Source: an uncultured Eubacterium sp.
Lineage (GTDB): Bacteria > Bacillota > Clostridia > Lachnospirales > Lachnospiraceae
Direction: 5' to 3'
NCBI GenBank assembly: GCA_910584065.1
Contig: CAJTZN010000042.1
Span: forward strand, 1 to 30,533
DNA: 30,533 nucleotides
Shown: positions 7,708 through 14,677 of the stretch, in pieces
Layout of the letters: the number at the start of each line of letters is the position of its first letter
Numbering within the stretch: position 1 is the stretch's first letter
Program-made: the position numbers and the translations under genes
The notes under the pieces: generated by a model
The model's database searches: none
Seen by the model: the letters and a program-made list of their open reading frames with translations, nothing else
Told to the model about the DNA's origin: nothing

Positions 7708-8544
7708 TCACTGGGAGATCCGTCGAGAAGAGATATGTTCCTTCATCTCCCGCGAAACGATCCGAGCCAGTTCCTCTTCCGGGGTTTCCGGAGACCTGCG
7801 CAGAATACGGTCGAGTATTTCAATCACTTTTTCCAGATATGCGATCGGGCAGCCCCCGCGGATCAACGCTTTCAGAACATCGGTCAATAATCCGTACGAA
7901 ATGCGGCCGGGTACTGCCCCGCCGACCAATACGGGAAATTTGATCTGCAAATTGTCGGTAAGTTCTTTGACGAGTTCCTGATTTAGGATATGGGCGTAAT
8001 TGTCCTGTACGGCTCTGCCCAGACAGCCGCAAATATAGTCGCATGTATGCTCATCAAAGGATGTGAGCCGCTCGGAATACAGTCTGCGGCGGTAGGATAC
8101 GATCTGAAATTCATTTGTTTCCAGCTCCAATTCATCCCGCACCCGCACGACCGGCATCAAGATTCCCTCTGCGGCCAGCTTTTCGCGCTGTTCTACTATT
8201 TTCTGCATGTAGGTATCGTTCATGAAGACCGGCACCAGTTTTTCGCCGAAGATCAGTTCCAGCGGTTCCAGGCAATTGCGGAGACGGCTCCATACCACTT
8301 CATGGCGCCGGTCATGGTTTTGTTCCGGGGACTTTGGGGTTGATATTCCTAAGAGTTCATCCGCGCTGACCTCCAGGATCTGACAGACTTCGGTTAAGAG
8401 GGAAAGATCCGGCAGACTCTGGCCGCGCTCCCATCTGCTCAATGCCTGCGGCGTCACTCCGATCCGGGCGGCCAGCTGCTCCTGTGTCATATTTTTGTTC
8501 TGGCGAAGCCGGGAGATCCGGCTTCCAAAATGCGTTTGATCCAT
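7708..8544 (-). CDS. XRE-family regulator fused to an FlhA-like (FHIPEP) cytoplasmic domain
   Basis: DNA-binding protein of 278 residues. Residues 6-66 are a complete XRE/Cro helix-turn-helix (TQEQLAARIGVTPQALSRWE is the recognition unit). Residues about 90-275 do not look like the usual ligand or dimer domains. They follow the cytoplasmic region of FlhA/FHIPEP flagellar and type III export proteins: LVPVF, MPVVRVRDELELETNEF (FlhA typically has IPPIRIRDNLQLKPNEY), then NQELVKELTDNL, FPVLVGGAVPGRISYGLLTDVLKALI and PIAYLEKVIEILDRI in the same order. The eight membrane helices of FlhA are absent and no flagellar gene is near. AGGAGG precedes the ATG by 7 bases. Function beyond DNA binding is unknown; the FlhA-like part may bind a peptide or protein partner. 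It is monocistronic behind its own promoter. Confidence 0.8.
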   Translation of the reverse strand: MDQTHFGSRISRLRQNKNMTQEQLAARIGVTPQALSRWERGQSLPDLSLLTEVCQILEVSADELLGISTPKSPEQNHDRRHEVVWSRLRNCLEPLELIFGEKLVPVFMNDTYMQKIVEQREKLAAEGILMPVVRVRDELELETNEFQIVSYRRRLYSERLTSFDEHTCDYICGCLGRAVQDNYAHILNQELVKELTDNLQIKFPVLVGGAVPGRISYGLLTDVLKALIRGGCPIAYLEKVIEILDRILRRSPETPEEELARIVSREMKEHISSRRISQ

Positions 8545-8591
8545 CGCTGCTACCTCCTTTTGGGGCTGTTCGTTTTTAATGGTTTTCTTTT

Positions 8592-8620
8592 AGTATAGCA
8601 GGGATGGGGGGATTCGTAAA
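8592..8620 (-). promoter_or_regulatory. Promoter of the XRE-FlhA-like gene
   Basis: Minus strand: TTTACG (8620-8615), 17 bases, TATACT (8597-8592) with TGC just upstream (extended -10). The distance to the ATG is about 48 bases. Confidence 0.55.
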
Positions 8621-8664
8621 ACAAGAGGTAGTTGAGAAGGGGGACAATTTTATTCAGCTTTTTT

Positions 8665-8799
8665 CTAGCCGTTCAACAACCCTTGGATTTCCCGATATGC
8701 TTTTTCCAATAATTTCTGAGCCATGCGCAGCCGGATCTCCTGCCGTTCTTCCCTTGAGGCCGCGCGCCCATACATACATTCGTCAAACTTATTATACAT
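8665..8799 (-). CDS. Small hypothetical protein, 44 residues
   Basis: Unrecognised. The ATG at 8799 follows GGATTAAAGGG, a usable ribosome site, and overlaps the last codons and stop of the broken acyl carrier protein gene, as in translationally coupled operons. The product is a charged helical peptide (residues 15-40 rich in Arg, Glu and Leu) with no membrane segment. It may be the tail gene of the same lost cluster or chance reading frame. Confidence 0.4.
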   Translation of the reverse strand: MYNKFDECMYGRAASREERQEIRLRMAQKLLEKAYREIQGLLNG

Positions 8800-9027
8800 T
8801 CCCTTTAATCCTTCCCAAAATATAATCAACAATGTCATCAATATATTGATTCTCATATAAATCATATGAAACCTCAATTCCAAACTTTTCTTCTAAGCCC
8901 ACTATCAATCTTACTTATTCTAAAAAATCAAACCCAATATCAAACAAATTTCCAGATATGTCGATCAACTCTTTGTCCGTTATAAACTCAATTATTTTAA
9001 TAATTTTTTTACTTGTTCTGATAACAT
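8792..9027 (-). pseudogene. Broken acyl/peptidyl carrier protein gene
   Basis: Reading the minus strand in two frames gives a carrier protein of about 78 residues: MLSEQVKKLLK, then after a frameshift near 8995-9005, IEFITDKELIDISGNLF, DIGFDFLE, a stop codon at 8915-8917, and VRLIVGLEEKFGIEVS to the end. The layout is that of acyl or peptidyl carrier proteins, whose DSL serine carries phosphopantetheine. Here that serine position reads Phe (TTT at 8926-8924, one base from TCT). So the gene has a frameshift, a nonsense codon and a lost active residue. It starts one base after the stop of the upstream membrane-protein gene, so it was part of an operon. The original pathway (fatty-acid-like, NRPS-like or D-alanyl) cannot be told. 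Confidence 0.7.
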
Positions 9028-9028
9028 T

Positions 9029-9337
9029 TCATTCCTCACTTTGCTTCTGCCCTTTCCTGATTAAAAACGTGTCATATAATAATGCACTGCAGATAGGAAA
9101 CAAAGTACAAAGGGCAAACGCAAGCATTGCAATATAAAAATTCTTCACATATATAAAGCAAATGATAAACATGACCAAGCTTATAACTTGTGTAAGAATA
9201 TATAAAAACCTCACCTTACCAAATTTTCGCTCATCCTTTTCTATTCCAGGCATATTGATCAAATTCTTATTCTTAACAAAAAAACTCCTAACAAGGAAAA
9301 AAGCCATTAATACAAACCCAATAATATACACCACCAT
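9029..9337 (-). CDS. Small integral membrane protein
   Basis: Unrecognised membrane protein of 102 residues (110 if it starts at 9361). I prefer 9337 because GGTGA lies 7 bases upstream. Three or four hydrophobic segments are visible: residues 2-19, about 46-62 and about 66-88 (the last may be two short helices), with a Lys-rich cytoplasmic-looking loop between the first and second and a Lys/Glu tail. It is followed at once by the broken carrier protein gene, suggesting both belonged to one biosynthetic or export cluster. The DNA is A/T-rich compared with genes on either side, consistent with transfer. Confidence 0.5.
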   Translation of the reverse strand: MVVYIIGFVLMAFFLVRSFFVKNKNLINMPGIEKDERKFGKVRFLYILTQVISLVMFIICFIYVKNFYIAMLAFALCTLFPICSALLYDTFLIRKGQKQSEE

Positions 9338-9402
9338 ATGTTGCTCACCATTTTGAAACATATAATCAACTCTTTCTTAATCGCATTTTTTTTAGACGTT
9401 AC

Positions 9403-9431
9403 ATTATTACACCACTTTACAACTTTTTCAA
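9403..9431 (-). promoter_or_regulatory. Possible promoter of the membrane-protein / carrier-protein operon
   Basis: Minus strand TTGAAA (9431-9426), about 16 bases, TAATAAT (9409-9403). The surroundings are A/T-rich, so chance matches are likely. No reading frame with a ribosome site is visible between 9362 and the transposase remnant at 9550. Confidence 0.3.
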
Positions 9432-9549
9432 AAAAGAATAACGAACAGGATAACTTTCGTGTTATAATAAGTTTGCCAAAATACATAACAAAGGGAAGCG
9501 ATCCCATACGTCAATCTTATTATACAACAAAAACAACCTGAGTGGTAGA

Positions 9550-9852
9550 CTTTTTCAATATTTTTGTATTTACTTTGAAGCCTACTCCGTGCCTACATCG
9601 GAAACACTGTTCCTGCTCGTTTTATCCATGTTGGTAATGGAGTCCGCTGATTCCATCCGCTCCCTGTACAGGCATTTTTTGTCCGGCATCACAGGGAATT
9701 CCCTGAATGCTTTTTACTATGCCTGTTCCTATGCCAGAGTGGATTACTCGAGGTTTATGAATGTAACCACTTCCCTGGCATTGAAACTAGTGTATTGTAC
9801 CGATGATACTTATATAAATAAAGTTGGCTATTTATGCCGTTTCATGCTATAA
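9550..9852 (+). pseudogene. IS transposase fragment (N-terminal part)
   Basis: The plus-strand frame reads YFEAYSVPTSETLFLLVLSM, then SADSIRSLYRHFLSGITG, NAFYYACSYARVDYSRFMN and ALKL. This is the N-terminal part of a DDE transposase seen often in clostridial insertion sequences (IS4/IS701-like). The clear match stops at about 9790. The following VYCTDDT may be what is left of the CIDDT active-site segment after an internal deletion, and then the frame closes. The rest of the roughly 400-residue protein is gone and there is no recognisable start codon or terminal repeat. It is a relic that marks the edge of the A/T-rich patch. Confidence 0.65.
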
Positions 9853-9853
9853 T
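9824..9853 (+). promoter_or_regulatory. Promoter of the pyroglutamyl-peptidase-like gene
   Basis: TTGGCT (9824-9829), 18 bases, TATAAT (9848-9853) preceded by TGC. It lies in the tail of the transposase relic and about 40 bases before the next ATG. Confidence 0.6.
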
Positions 9854-9891
9854 ATTTAGAAATAGTTTGTTTTTGGAGGTAATAATAGGTT

Positions 9892-10365
9892 ATGGATTTG
9901 TTATATGTGGGCTTTAAAGGGAATTATAACTATTCATTTCGTTTAGTAAAAGAAATGGCAGGAAATCATCTATTTTTAACAAATTCTTTTGAGGGCCTAC
10001 GCAAAGATATTGCGAAAATGAAAAGAGTATATGATAAAGTAGTCATGTTTGGAGTAGATAAGAAGTTAAACGGAAATATTAGGATTGAAACTTGCGCGGA
10101 AAGAAATGGGGATTACAGATATAGTACAGCTGATGTAAAAAAACTGTCTGATAAATTAGGATGTTATGGGATACATAACAAGATATCAAATAATCCAACA
10201 TCGTATTTATGCAACGATGCTTATTACGAGATGTTGACTAGATGTACAAATTCAGAAGTTGTATTTATTCATATTCCGTCTAAGAGAAGAATGACAGAGG
10301 ACTTGTTTAATAATTTGTTGATATTTTTCCAAAATATGACCTTTTTTTTCGAGTCCGTAACCTAA
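9892..10365 (+). CDS. Pyroglutamyl-peptidase-like (C15-type) protein
   Basis: Small soluble protein of 157 residues with a GGAGGT site 11 bases before the ATG. It resembles pyrrolidone-carboxyl peptidase (family C15), which removes N-terminal pyroglutamate. The nucleophile region PTSYLCNDAYYE (Cys107) and FIHIP (His127) match the family's G-T-Y-x-C-N and F-I-H-V-P signatures, and Glu66 in IRIETCAERN is a candidate for the third catalytic residue. It is shorter than standard enzymes (about 200-215 residues) because segments between motifs are reduced, and the last residues (after LLIFFQNM) look unrelated, possibly from a frame change. The DNA is A/T-rich. Peptidase activity is plausible, but a specialised role linked to a lost peptide cluster is equally possible. 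Confidence 0.55.
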   Translation: MDLLYVGFKGNYNYSFRLVKEMAGNHLFLTNSFEGLRKDIAKMKRVYDKVVMFGVDKKLNGNIRIETCAERNGDYRYSTADVKKLSDKLGCYGIHNKISNNPTSYLCNDAYYEMLTRCTNSEVVFIHIPSKRRMTEDLFNNLLIFFQNMTFFFESVT

Positions 10366-10587
10366 ATTCCCACGTCAATTACATTTAGGTAGACGAGGGA
10401 GCAAAGACCATTATCCTGACACGTATACGATAATAGGTGCGGAAGGGGGAGTAAGTACTGAGAAAAAATATATTATAAACAGCCGACCATTAGGAATCAG
10501 GGGAGTGGTAAGAACAGTCAATGGACACTGGATGGTGAGAGTTACCACTGGCATTTGGATGTGACGTTTCAGGAAGATGGAAACTAA
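10361..10587 (+). pseudogene. C-terminal fragment of an unknown protein, split at an A-tract
   Basis: Two frames join at the six-A run near 10463-10468. The first (10361 on) reads LHLGRRGSKDHYPDTYTI then IGAEGGVSTEK. The second, from 10462, reads IYYKQPTIRNQGSGKNSQW then TLDGESYHWHLDVTFQEDGN and stops at 10587. Both look like real protein and together form a plausible domain end. No start codon or ribosome site is seen. I do not recognise the family. Confidence 0.35.
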
Positions 10588-10654
10588 AAGAAACATCCAA
10601 AGAAGAAATATCTTGAAGTTTTTCAATTTTCAAAGGGAAGGAATAGATGACATT

Positions 10655-11176
10655 ATGGAGCAAAATACATTGACTGATATTATAGAAGAACAAACTAAAA
10701 GAGCACTGTGGGAAGTAAGAAATGTAATTGATTGTGTTCCAAATAAATTATGGAACAAAACATACTGTGATATGCCCTGTTGGAAACACATATACCATAT
10801 GTTGCATTCATTAGATTTATGGTTTATCAATCCAAGAGATAAGGACTTTCAAGAGCCTATTATACACGAAAATGGTTTAAATAATTTAGATGTTTTTACA
10901 GAAAAAAATCTAACAAGAGTGGAAATAGAATACTATCTTATCTGCATCGAGAAGAAAATAATAAGGTATATTTCTAACCTTACAGACAAGCAATTGTTAG
11001 AATATCCGTTAGATTGTGAGTATTGTAGATTTACTCTCATTCTAGCACAATTTAGACATTTGCATAGTCATATGGGAATGATCATGGGATTTATTATAGA
11101 TGATACAGGTTTATGGCCAAAAGTTTTAGGTTTAGAAAATTCTTTTCCTAGTGGAAAGTATGATAAGTATTTATAA
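10655..11176 (+). CDS. DinB/YfiT-like metal-dependent four-helix protein
   Basis: Protein of 173 residues in the DinB superfamily, mostly helical, with a metal site made of three histidines. The pattern WKHIYHMLHSLDLWF (about 43-57) corresponds to the first conserved His helix, and FRHLHSHMGMIMG (about residues 133-145) to the C-terminal pair. Relatives are thiol transferases or stress proteins; the substrate here is unknown. Start at 10655 rather than 10577: GGAAGG at 10635-10640 is the nearest ribosome site, though its spacing is long. An N-terminal extension from 10577 would overlap the preceding fragment and has no site. A/T-rich codon use matches the neighbouring pyroglutamyl-peptidase-like gene, so both may have arrived together. 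Confidence 0.65.
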   Translation: MEQNTLTDIIEEQTKRALWEVRNVIDCVPNKLWNKTYCDMPCWKHIYHMLHSLDLWFINPRDKDFQEPIIHENGLNNLDVFTEKNLTRVEIEYYLICIEKKIIRYISNLTDKQLLEYPLDCEYCRFTLILAQFRHLHSHMGMIMGFIIDDTGLWPKVLGLENSFPSGKYDKYL

Positions 11177-11305
11177 ACGCATATTCCTTAAGATTATTTA
11201 TAAGGATTATGTAATCGAAGAAGTAATTTTGGCTTCATAGACAGGAACCTTGCAGTGAGTCAGGTATAAGAATGAATACATCAACTTGCAGTATAGATAA
11301 GCAAG

Positions 11306-11488
11306 TCAGTCTCTCAGGTATCCCGGATTCTCGCTGATCTGATCCACAAGTTCCCTGTCCGTCAGTGAAAGTTTTCTCTGTATGTATAACGATCCAAATG
11401 ATATCTCTGCTGTAAGGGCTCTACTCAAAAAAGCCAGACAAATCTGCTCCCGACTGCAGAGATCGCGGAAATCACAGAAAAATCCCAA
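11306..11488 (-). pseudogene. Transposase fragment (IS1182/IS5-like)
   Basis: Minus-strand reading shows ICLAFLSRALTAEISFGSLY and KLSLTDRELVDQISENP. The latter is the segment that in IS1182-like transposases precedes PYLQYFIGL; here it runs into GYLRD and a stop. Only about 40 codons of transposase are left. There are no terminal repeats. It marks the right edge of the A/T-rich patch. The 129 bases between the DinB gene and this relic hold no gene I can support. Confidence 0.55.
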
Positions 11489-11514
11489 AAAGGCCCCGGA
11501 TTTCTCCGGGACCT
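11487..11514 (-). terminator. Intrinsic terminator of the transglutaminase-like gene
   Basis: Minus strand: AGGTCCCGGA (11514-11505), loop GAAA, TCCGGGGCCT (11500-11491), then TTTTGGGATTTTTC. The stem is ten pairs with one G-U, and lies 15 bases after the stop. Confidence 0.8.
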
Positions 11515-11528
11515 TCTCCTCTTTCCCT

Positions 11529-14396
11529 CTATCGCACCATCACCCTGACTTTCACCTTCTTCGATCCAACCCGGATCACGACCTGCTTCTCTCCTTTCGT
11601 CTCTCCTTTCAAGGTCAGTATCACCTTCTTTTTCTTCGCGGAACTTTTCACAAGCCTGACAAGCTTAGAAGAAATCTTAACAGCATCCGTTACCGCCTTC
11701 TTATTATTCTGTGCTTTTACTATAAGGACAATCTTTGTCTTCCGGCCTTTCTTTAAAACAACGCTCTTCTTTTTCACCGACAGCTTCTTCACCTTATTCT
11801 GCACTTTTACTTTGACCACGGCCTTTACCACGCTGCCGGCCGCGTTTTTCGACTGCAATACCAGGGAAGCCGCTGACCCCCTGACGGCCTTCTGATCCAC
11901 CGCGATCAGCACCCCGGAATCCGTCACTTTTGCAGAAACTGATTTATTGCCGGATACCGTTGCCGTCACTTCCGCCGGTTTCCCGGCAAAAGGAGCATCC
12001 GCCTCCGCACGATATGCCATCACTACCGTTTTGCCCGGCGCGATCACCAATGATTTCTTCCCGGGCACGATCGCTTTTGTACCCGCAACATCTGCCGTCG
12101 TTCCCGTATTACTATCTCCCGGCGATATAGGAAGCCCCGGATCGTGTGAAGCCAGTGGCTGCGGCATTCCCGTCGGCTTCACCGTCGGCAGCGCCGGATT
12201 CGGCGGTGTTACCAAAGGGGCCGGCGGCGTTGTCGGTGTCACACTTGCCGACGGTTTTCCTGTCGGTGCCGCTGACGCTGGCATTGTCGGAGCTACACTC
12301 GACTGCGGTTTGCCCGAAGCGATCGGCTTTCCTGTCGACGGCGTATCTGTGGCTCCCGGATCCCCTGTGGCACCTGGCTTTCCTGTGGATTCCGGCTTAC
12401 CAGCAGACCCCGGATCCCCTGTGGCGCCTGGCCTTCCTGTAGACCCCGGCTTATCTGTGGATTCCGGATCCTCCGTTGCCTCCGGCTTCCCTGAAGCCGC
12501 TGGTAAAGCTGTCCCTCCTGGCGCCGCACTTGCCGGCGCTGTCGGGGACGCACTTGATGTCGGTTCTGGCGCTGGCGTAGAGGTATATGCCGGCCCCGGC
12601 GGCAGTGTAGGCACAAACGTCGGCCCTGGGGTTGATGCAGGCTCCGGTGTTGACGCTGGTGTCTCTGTAGGAACAGACGTTGGATGCGAAGTTGGTGCAG
12701 GCTTAACAGTTGGTGTTGCCGCCGGTCTCTGGCCTGTCACCTTTACCGTACAGGTCATTGTTCCTCCATTACTGCCATCCGCGCATATCACTGCTGTACC
12801 AGCTTTCTTCGCCACGATCTGGACACTGGCTCCGTCCTCCATTTTCGTATAAGCCGGCGCCTTTACTACTGCCACCTCATTGTTTCGAGAGTACCATCGC
12901 ACAAAATTACCATCGACGCCGCTAACAATTTCCAAACTCAAGGTCGTCTCCGTCTCACTCCCCAAATCTATGGTCAGTTCTTTATTTGAAAGATTATACA
13001 GTGGGTTGTGATTACCCTTACTATAATCTGTTAGGGGATTTGCCCAGATACACATGCCATATTCTTCTGACGTTATCACAGACATGTTGCTCAATCCCAT
13101 AACTTGCATTATCCTTGAAAGACTCAAATTATCCACCATGACAGCATAGTTGCTTAATTGATTTGGAGCTAATGCCTTGACACGCGACAAAAATCCCCTC
13201 ACTTCATCATCGCTAAAAATCTCCGGACTCTCTGCGAAGGCGCCGTACTGTATGAAATAGGTAAAATCCATATCATCCCCCAGTTCCGGCAGGGCATACA
13301 GCCAATTTCCATCCGTCCCTCCAGGGGTATTCGCCTGATGCTTTTGCTCGAATTTACTCTTTGGCATGGCAAAATACTGATAAGAATTGCCAGTTATTTC
13401 ATGATCTGCTCCCATATCATCCCATGCCAGATCCATACAATAATACGTATTACCATTGTCAAAGGAAACGCAGTTCCAGGCATGGGATTCTGTCGTCCCT
13501 TTCTTCCTCCCTGTCACGTATACATTGGGAATATCCAGGATATTCAAAAGAAAGGCAAATGCCTTGGCATAACCCTCGCTCACCGCCGCATTGTGCTCCC
13601 CGGCAAACGCACCCTCGATCGTGTGTGCCCAGTCTGCCTCTTCCGGCGTCTTCGTACCTTGCTGATAGGCAAAGTCCACCGCACTAATTATCATCGTATC
13701 CATATGCCGCACCTGATCATAGGCGGCGTCGTAATAACCTGCCTGCGTCAAATAGTTTTTTATCCCCTGCTCTATCTTTGTTTTCACATCTGCCCGTTTT
13801 TGGGTCATGGCAGCAGCCTCGCCCTGGTAGTCCTCCCGGATGATCGGCATCAATCCATCAGAGGAAATGGCGCATCCATTCTCCAGCCAGAAAAGCCCGG
13901 GATGATCCGCAGCAAAGGCAATCCATACCTGCGATGCCTGATCTTCGTCCAGGCCCAGATCGGCGAAGACCGCTCGAAATGGCACATAGGATATGTTTCC
14001 ATCCAGGGTTATCTGTGTATATTCTCCATTTGTCGCTCCGCTTTCAAATGCCGTCAGGGATTCGGATATTCTATGATAGAATGACTGCTGCTCCTGAGAC
14101 AGGCTTTTGTAACCATAATCCCCGACCCCCCGCTCAAATACCGACTCCTGGGTTGTGCTGCGCCCCGTCCTGCGGTCCGTATTCAAAGCAGGAACTTTCT
14201 CTGCCTCCCCGTCATCCACCCGGTAAATCCGGGATTCCTGTAGTCCTCCCGCTGGCAGTACCGCAATCATTTCCCTGATCTCCAGCTTCTTATCAACAGA
14301 CTGGGCCAATGTTCTATCTGGCACACACAGGCCCCCAAAGGCCATCAACAAGCTGAGGAATACGGCCATGTATTTTTTCTTCCTATTCCAACGCAT
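11529..14396 (-). CDS. Large secreted transglutaminase-like protein with degenerate active site
   Basis: Exported protein of 955 residues. Parts in order: signal peptide (1-31, ends ALAQ-type), an all-alpha region (about 95-240), a transglutaminase-like domain (about 245-345), a BIG2-like domain (about 485-555), a long Pro/Thr/Ser linker with collagen-like G-x-P triplets (about 560-770), and a Lys-rich Ig-like C-terminus. In the transglutaminase-like fold the Cys-His-Asp triad is expected in VCEGYAKAF, HAWN and vDLtWDD. His305 and Asp322 are present, but the Cys position is Ser273 (AGC at 13580-13578). The domain therefore probably cannot cross-link or cleave and may only bind. AAGGAGG precedes the ATG by 8 bases. 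No LPXTG motif is present. It is monocistronic with its own terminator. Confidence 0.8.
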   Translation of the reverse strand: MRWNRKKKYMAVFLSLLMAFGGLCVPDRTLAQSVDKKLEIREMIAVLPAGGLQESRIYRVDDGEAEKVPALNTDRRTGRSTTQESVFERGVGDYGYKSLSQEQQSFYHRISESLTAFESGATNGEYTQITLDGNISYVPFRAVFADLGLDEDQASQVWIAFAADHPGLFWLENGCAISSDGLMPIIREDYQGEAAAMTQKRADVKTKIEQGIKNYLTQAGYYDAAYDQVRHMDTMIISAVDFAYQQGTKTPEEADWAHTIEGAFAGEHNAAVSEGYAKAFAFLLNILDIPNVYVTGRKKGTTESHAWNCVSFDNGNTYYCMDLAWDDMGADHEITGNSYQYFAMPKSKFEQKHQANTPGGTDGNWLYALPELGDDMDFTYFIQYGAFAESPEIFSDDEVRGFLSRVKALAPNQLSNYAVMVDNLSLSRIMQVMGLSNMSVITSEEYGMCIWANPLTDYSKGNHNPLYNLSNKELTIDLGSETETTLSLEIVSGVDGNFVRWYSRNNEVAVVKAPAYTKMEDGASVQIVAKKAGTAVICADGSNGGTMTCTVKVTGQRPAATPTVKPAPTSHPTSVPTETPASTPEPASTPGPTFVPTLPPGPAYTSTPAPEPTSSASPTAPASAAPGGTALPAASGKPEATEDPESTDKPGSTGRPGATGDPGSAGKPESTGKPGATGDPGATDTPSTGKPIASGKPQSSVAPTMPASAAPTGKPSASVTPTTPPAPLVTPPNPALPTVKPTGMPQPLASHDPGLPISPGDSNTGTTADVAGTKAIVPGKKSLVIAPGKTVVMAYRAEADAPFAGKPAEVTATVSGNKSVSAKVTDSGVLIAVDQKAVRGSAASLVLQSKNAAGSVVKAVVKVKVQNKVKKLSVKKKSVVLKKGRKTKIVLIVKAQNNKKAVTDAVKISSKLVRLVKSSAKKKKVILTLKGETKGEKQVVIRVGSKKVKVRVMVR

Positions 14397-14442
14397 AAGA
14401 ATACCTCCTTCTCATTTTCCAAATCAAATGTAAATATATTAT

Positions 14443-14535
14443 ATTTTATCATAATTTTTGTGCATGTTTTCTGCACATCCCGAGTTTTGCAAAAACTCGC
14501 TAATAAGTGCGCCTGCACTTATTTTATCATAATTT
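14443..14535. repeat. Three tandem hairpins flanked by 15-bp direct repeats
   Basis: The 15-mer ATTTTATCATAATTT occurs at 14443-14457 and again at 14521-14535. Between them are three palindromes: GTGCA/TGCAC (about 14460-14476), CGAGTTTT/AAAACTCG (14481-14499) and AATAAGTGC/GCACTTATT (14502-14523). No protein is encoded. It could be a small non-autonomous element, or a regulatory hairpin set between the divergent genes. Confidence 0.5.
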
Positions 14536-14558
14536 CTACCGCTCCTGATCGGCATTTC

Positions 14559-14589
14559 ACAAAGGAAAACCCGCATTATACAAAGGAAA
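14559..14589 (+). promoter_or_regulatory. Direct repeats that may bind the LytTR regulator
   Basis: ACAAAGGAAA at 14559-14568 and again at 14580-14589, exactly 21 bp apart. AgrA/ComE-type LytTR proteins bind pairs of 9-10 bp direct repeats with about 21-22 bp periodicity. The pair lies 36 bp upstream of the -35 of the LytTR operon, suggesting autoregulation. Confidence 0.5.
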
Positions 14590-14624
14590 TTTCTACATAT
14601 CCCGACAACGGCATTGACAATATT

Positions 14625-14653
14625 TTGAAAGATAACATCCACAATGCGATAAT
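14625..14653 (+). promoter_or_regulatory. Promoter of the LytTR-GHKL operon
   Basis: TTGAAA (14625-14630), 17 bases, GATAAT (14648-14653). The expected transcript would start only a few bases before the ribosome site, giving a very short leader. Confidence 0.5.
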
Positions 14654-14677
14654 GATAAACAAAAAGGAATGGTTGAT

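Noticed and set aside
7708..8544. Genuine flagellar export gene flhA
   Set aside because: No membrane helices, a complete XRE DNA-binding domain at the N-terminus, and no flagellar neighbours.
12293..12616. Minus-strand Arg/Gln-rich frame overlapping the transglutaminase-like linker
   Set aside because: Out-of-frame reading of the repeat-rich linker; low complexity, no ribosome site.
11947..12852. Plus-strand frame of about 300 codons, Gly/Val-rich
   Set aside because: It is the antisense of the Pro/Thr/Ser linker of the transglutaminase-like gene, with repetitive composition and no ribosome site.
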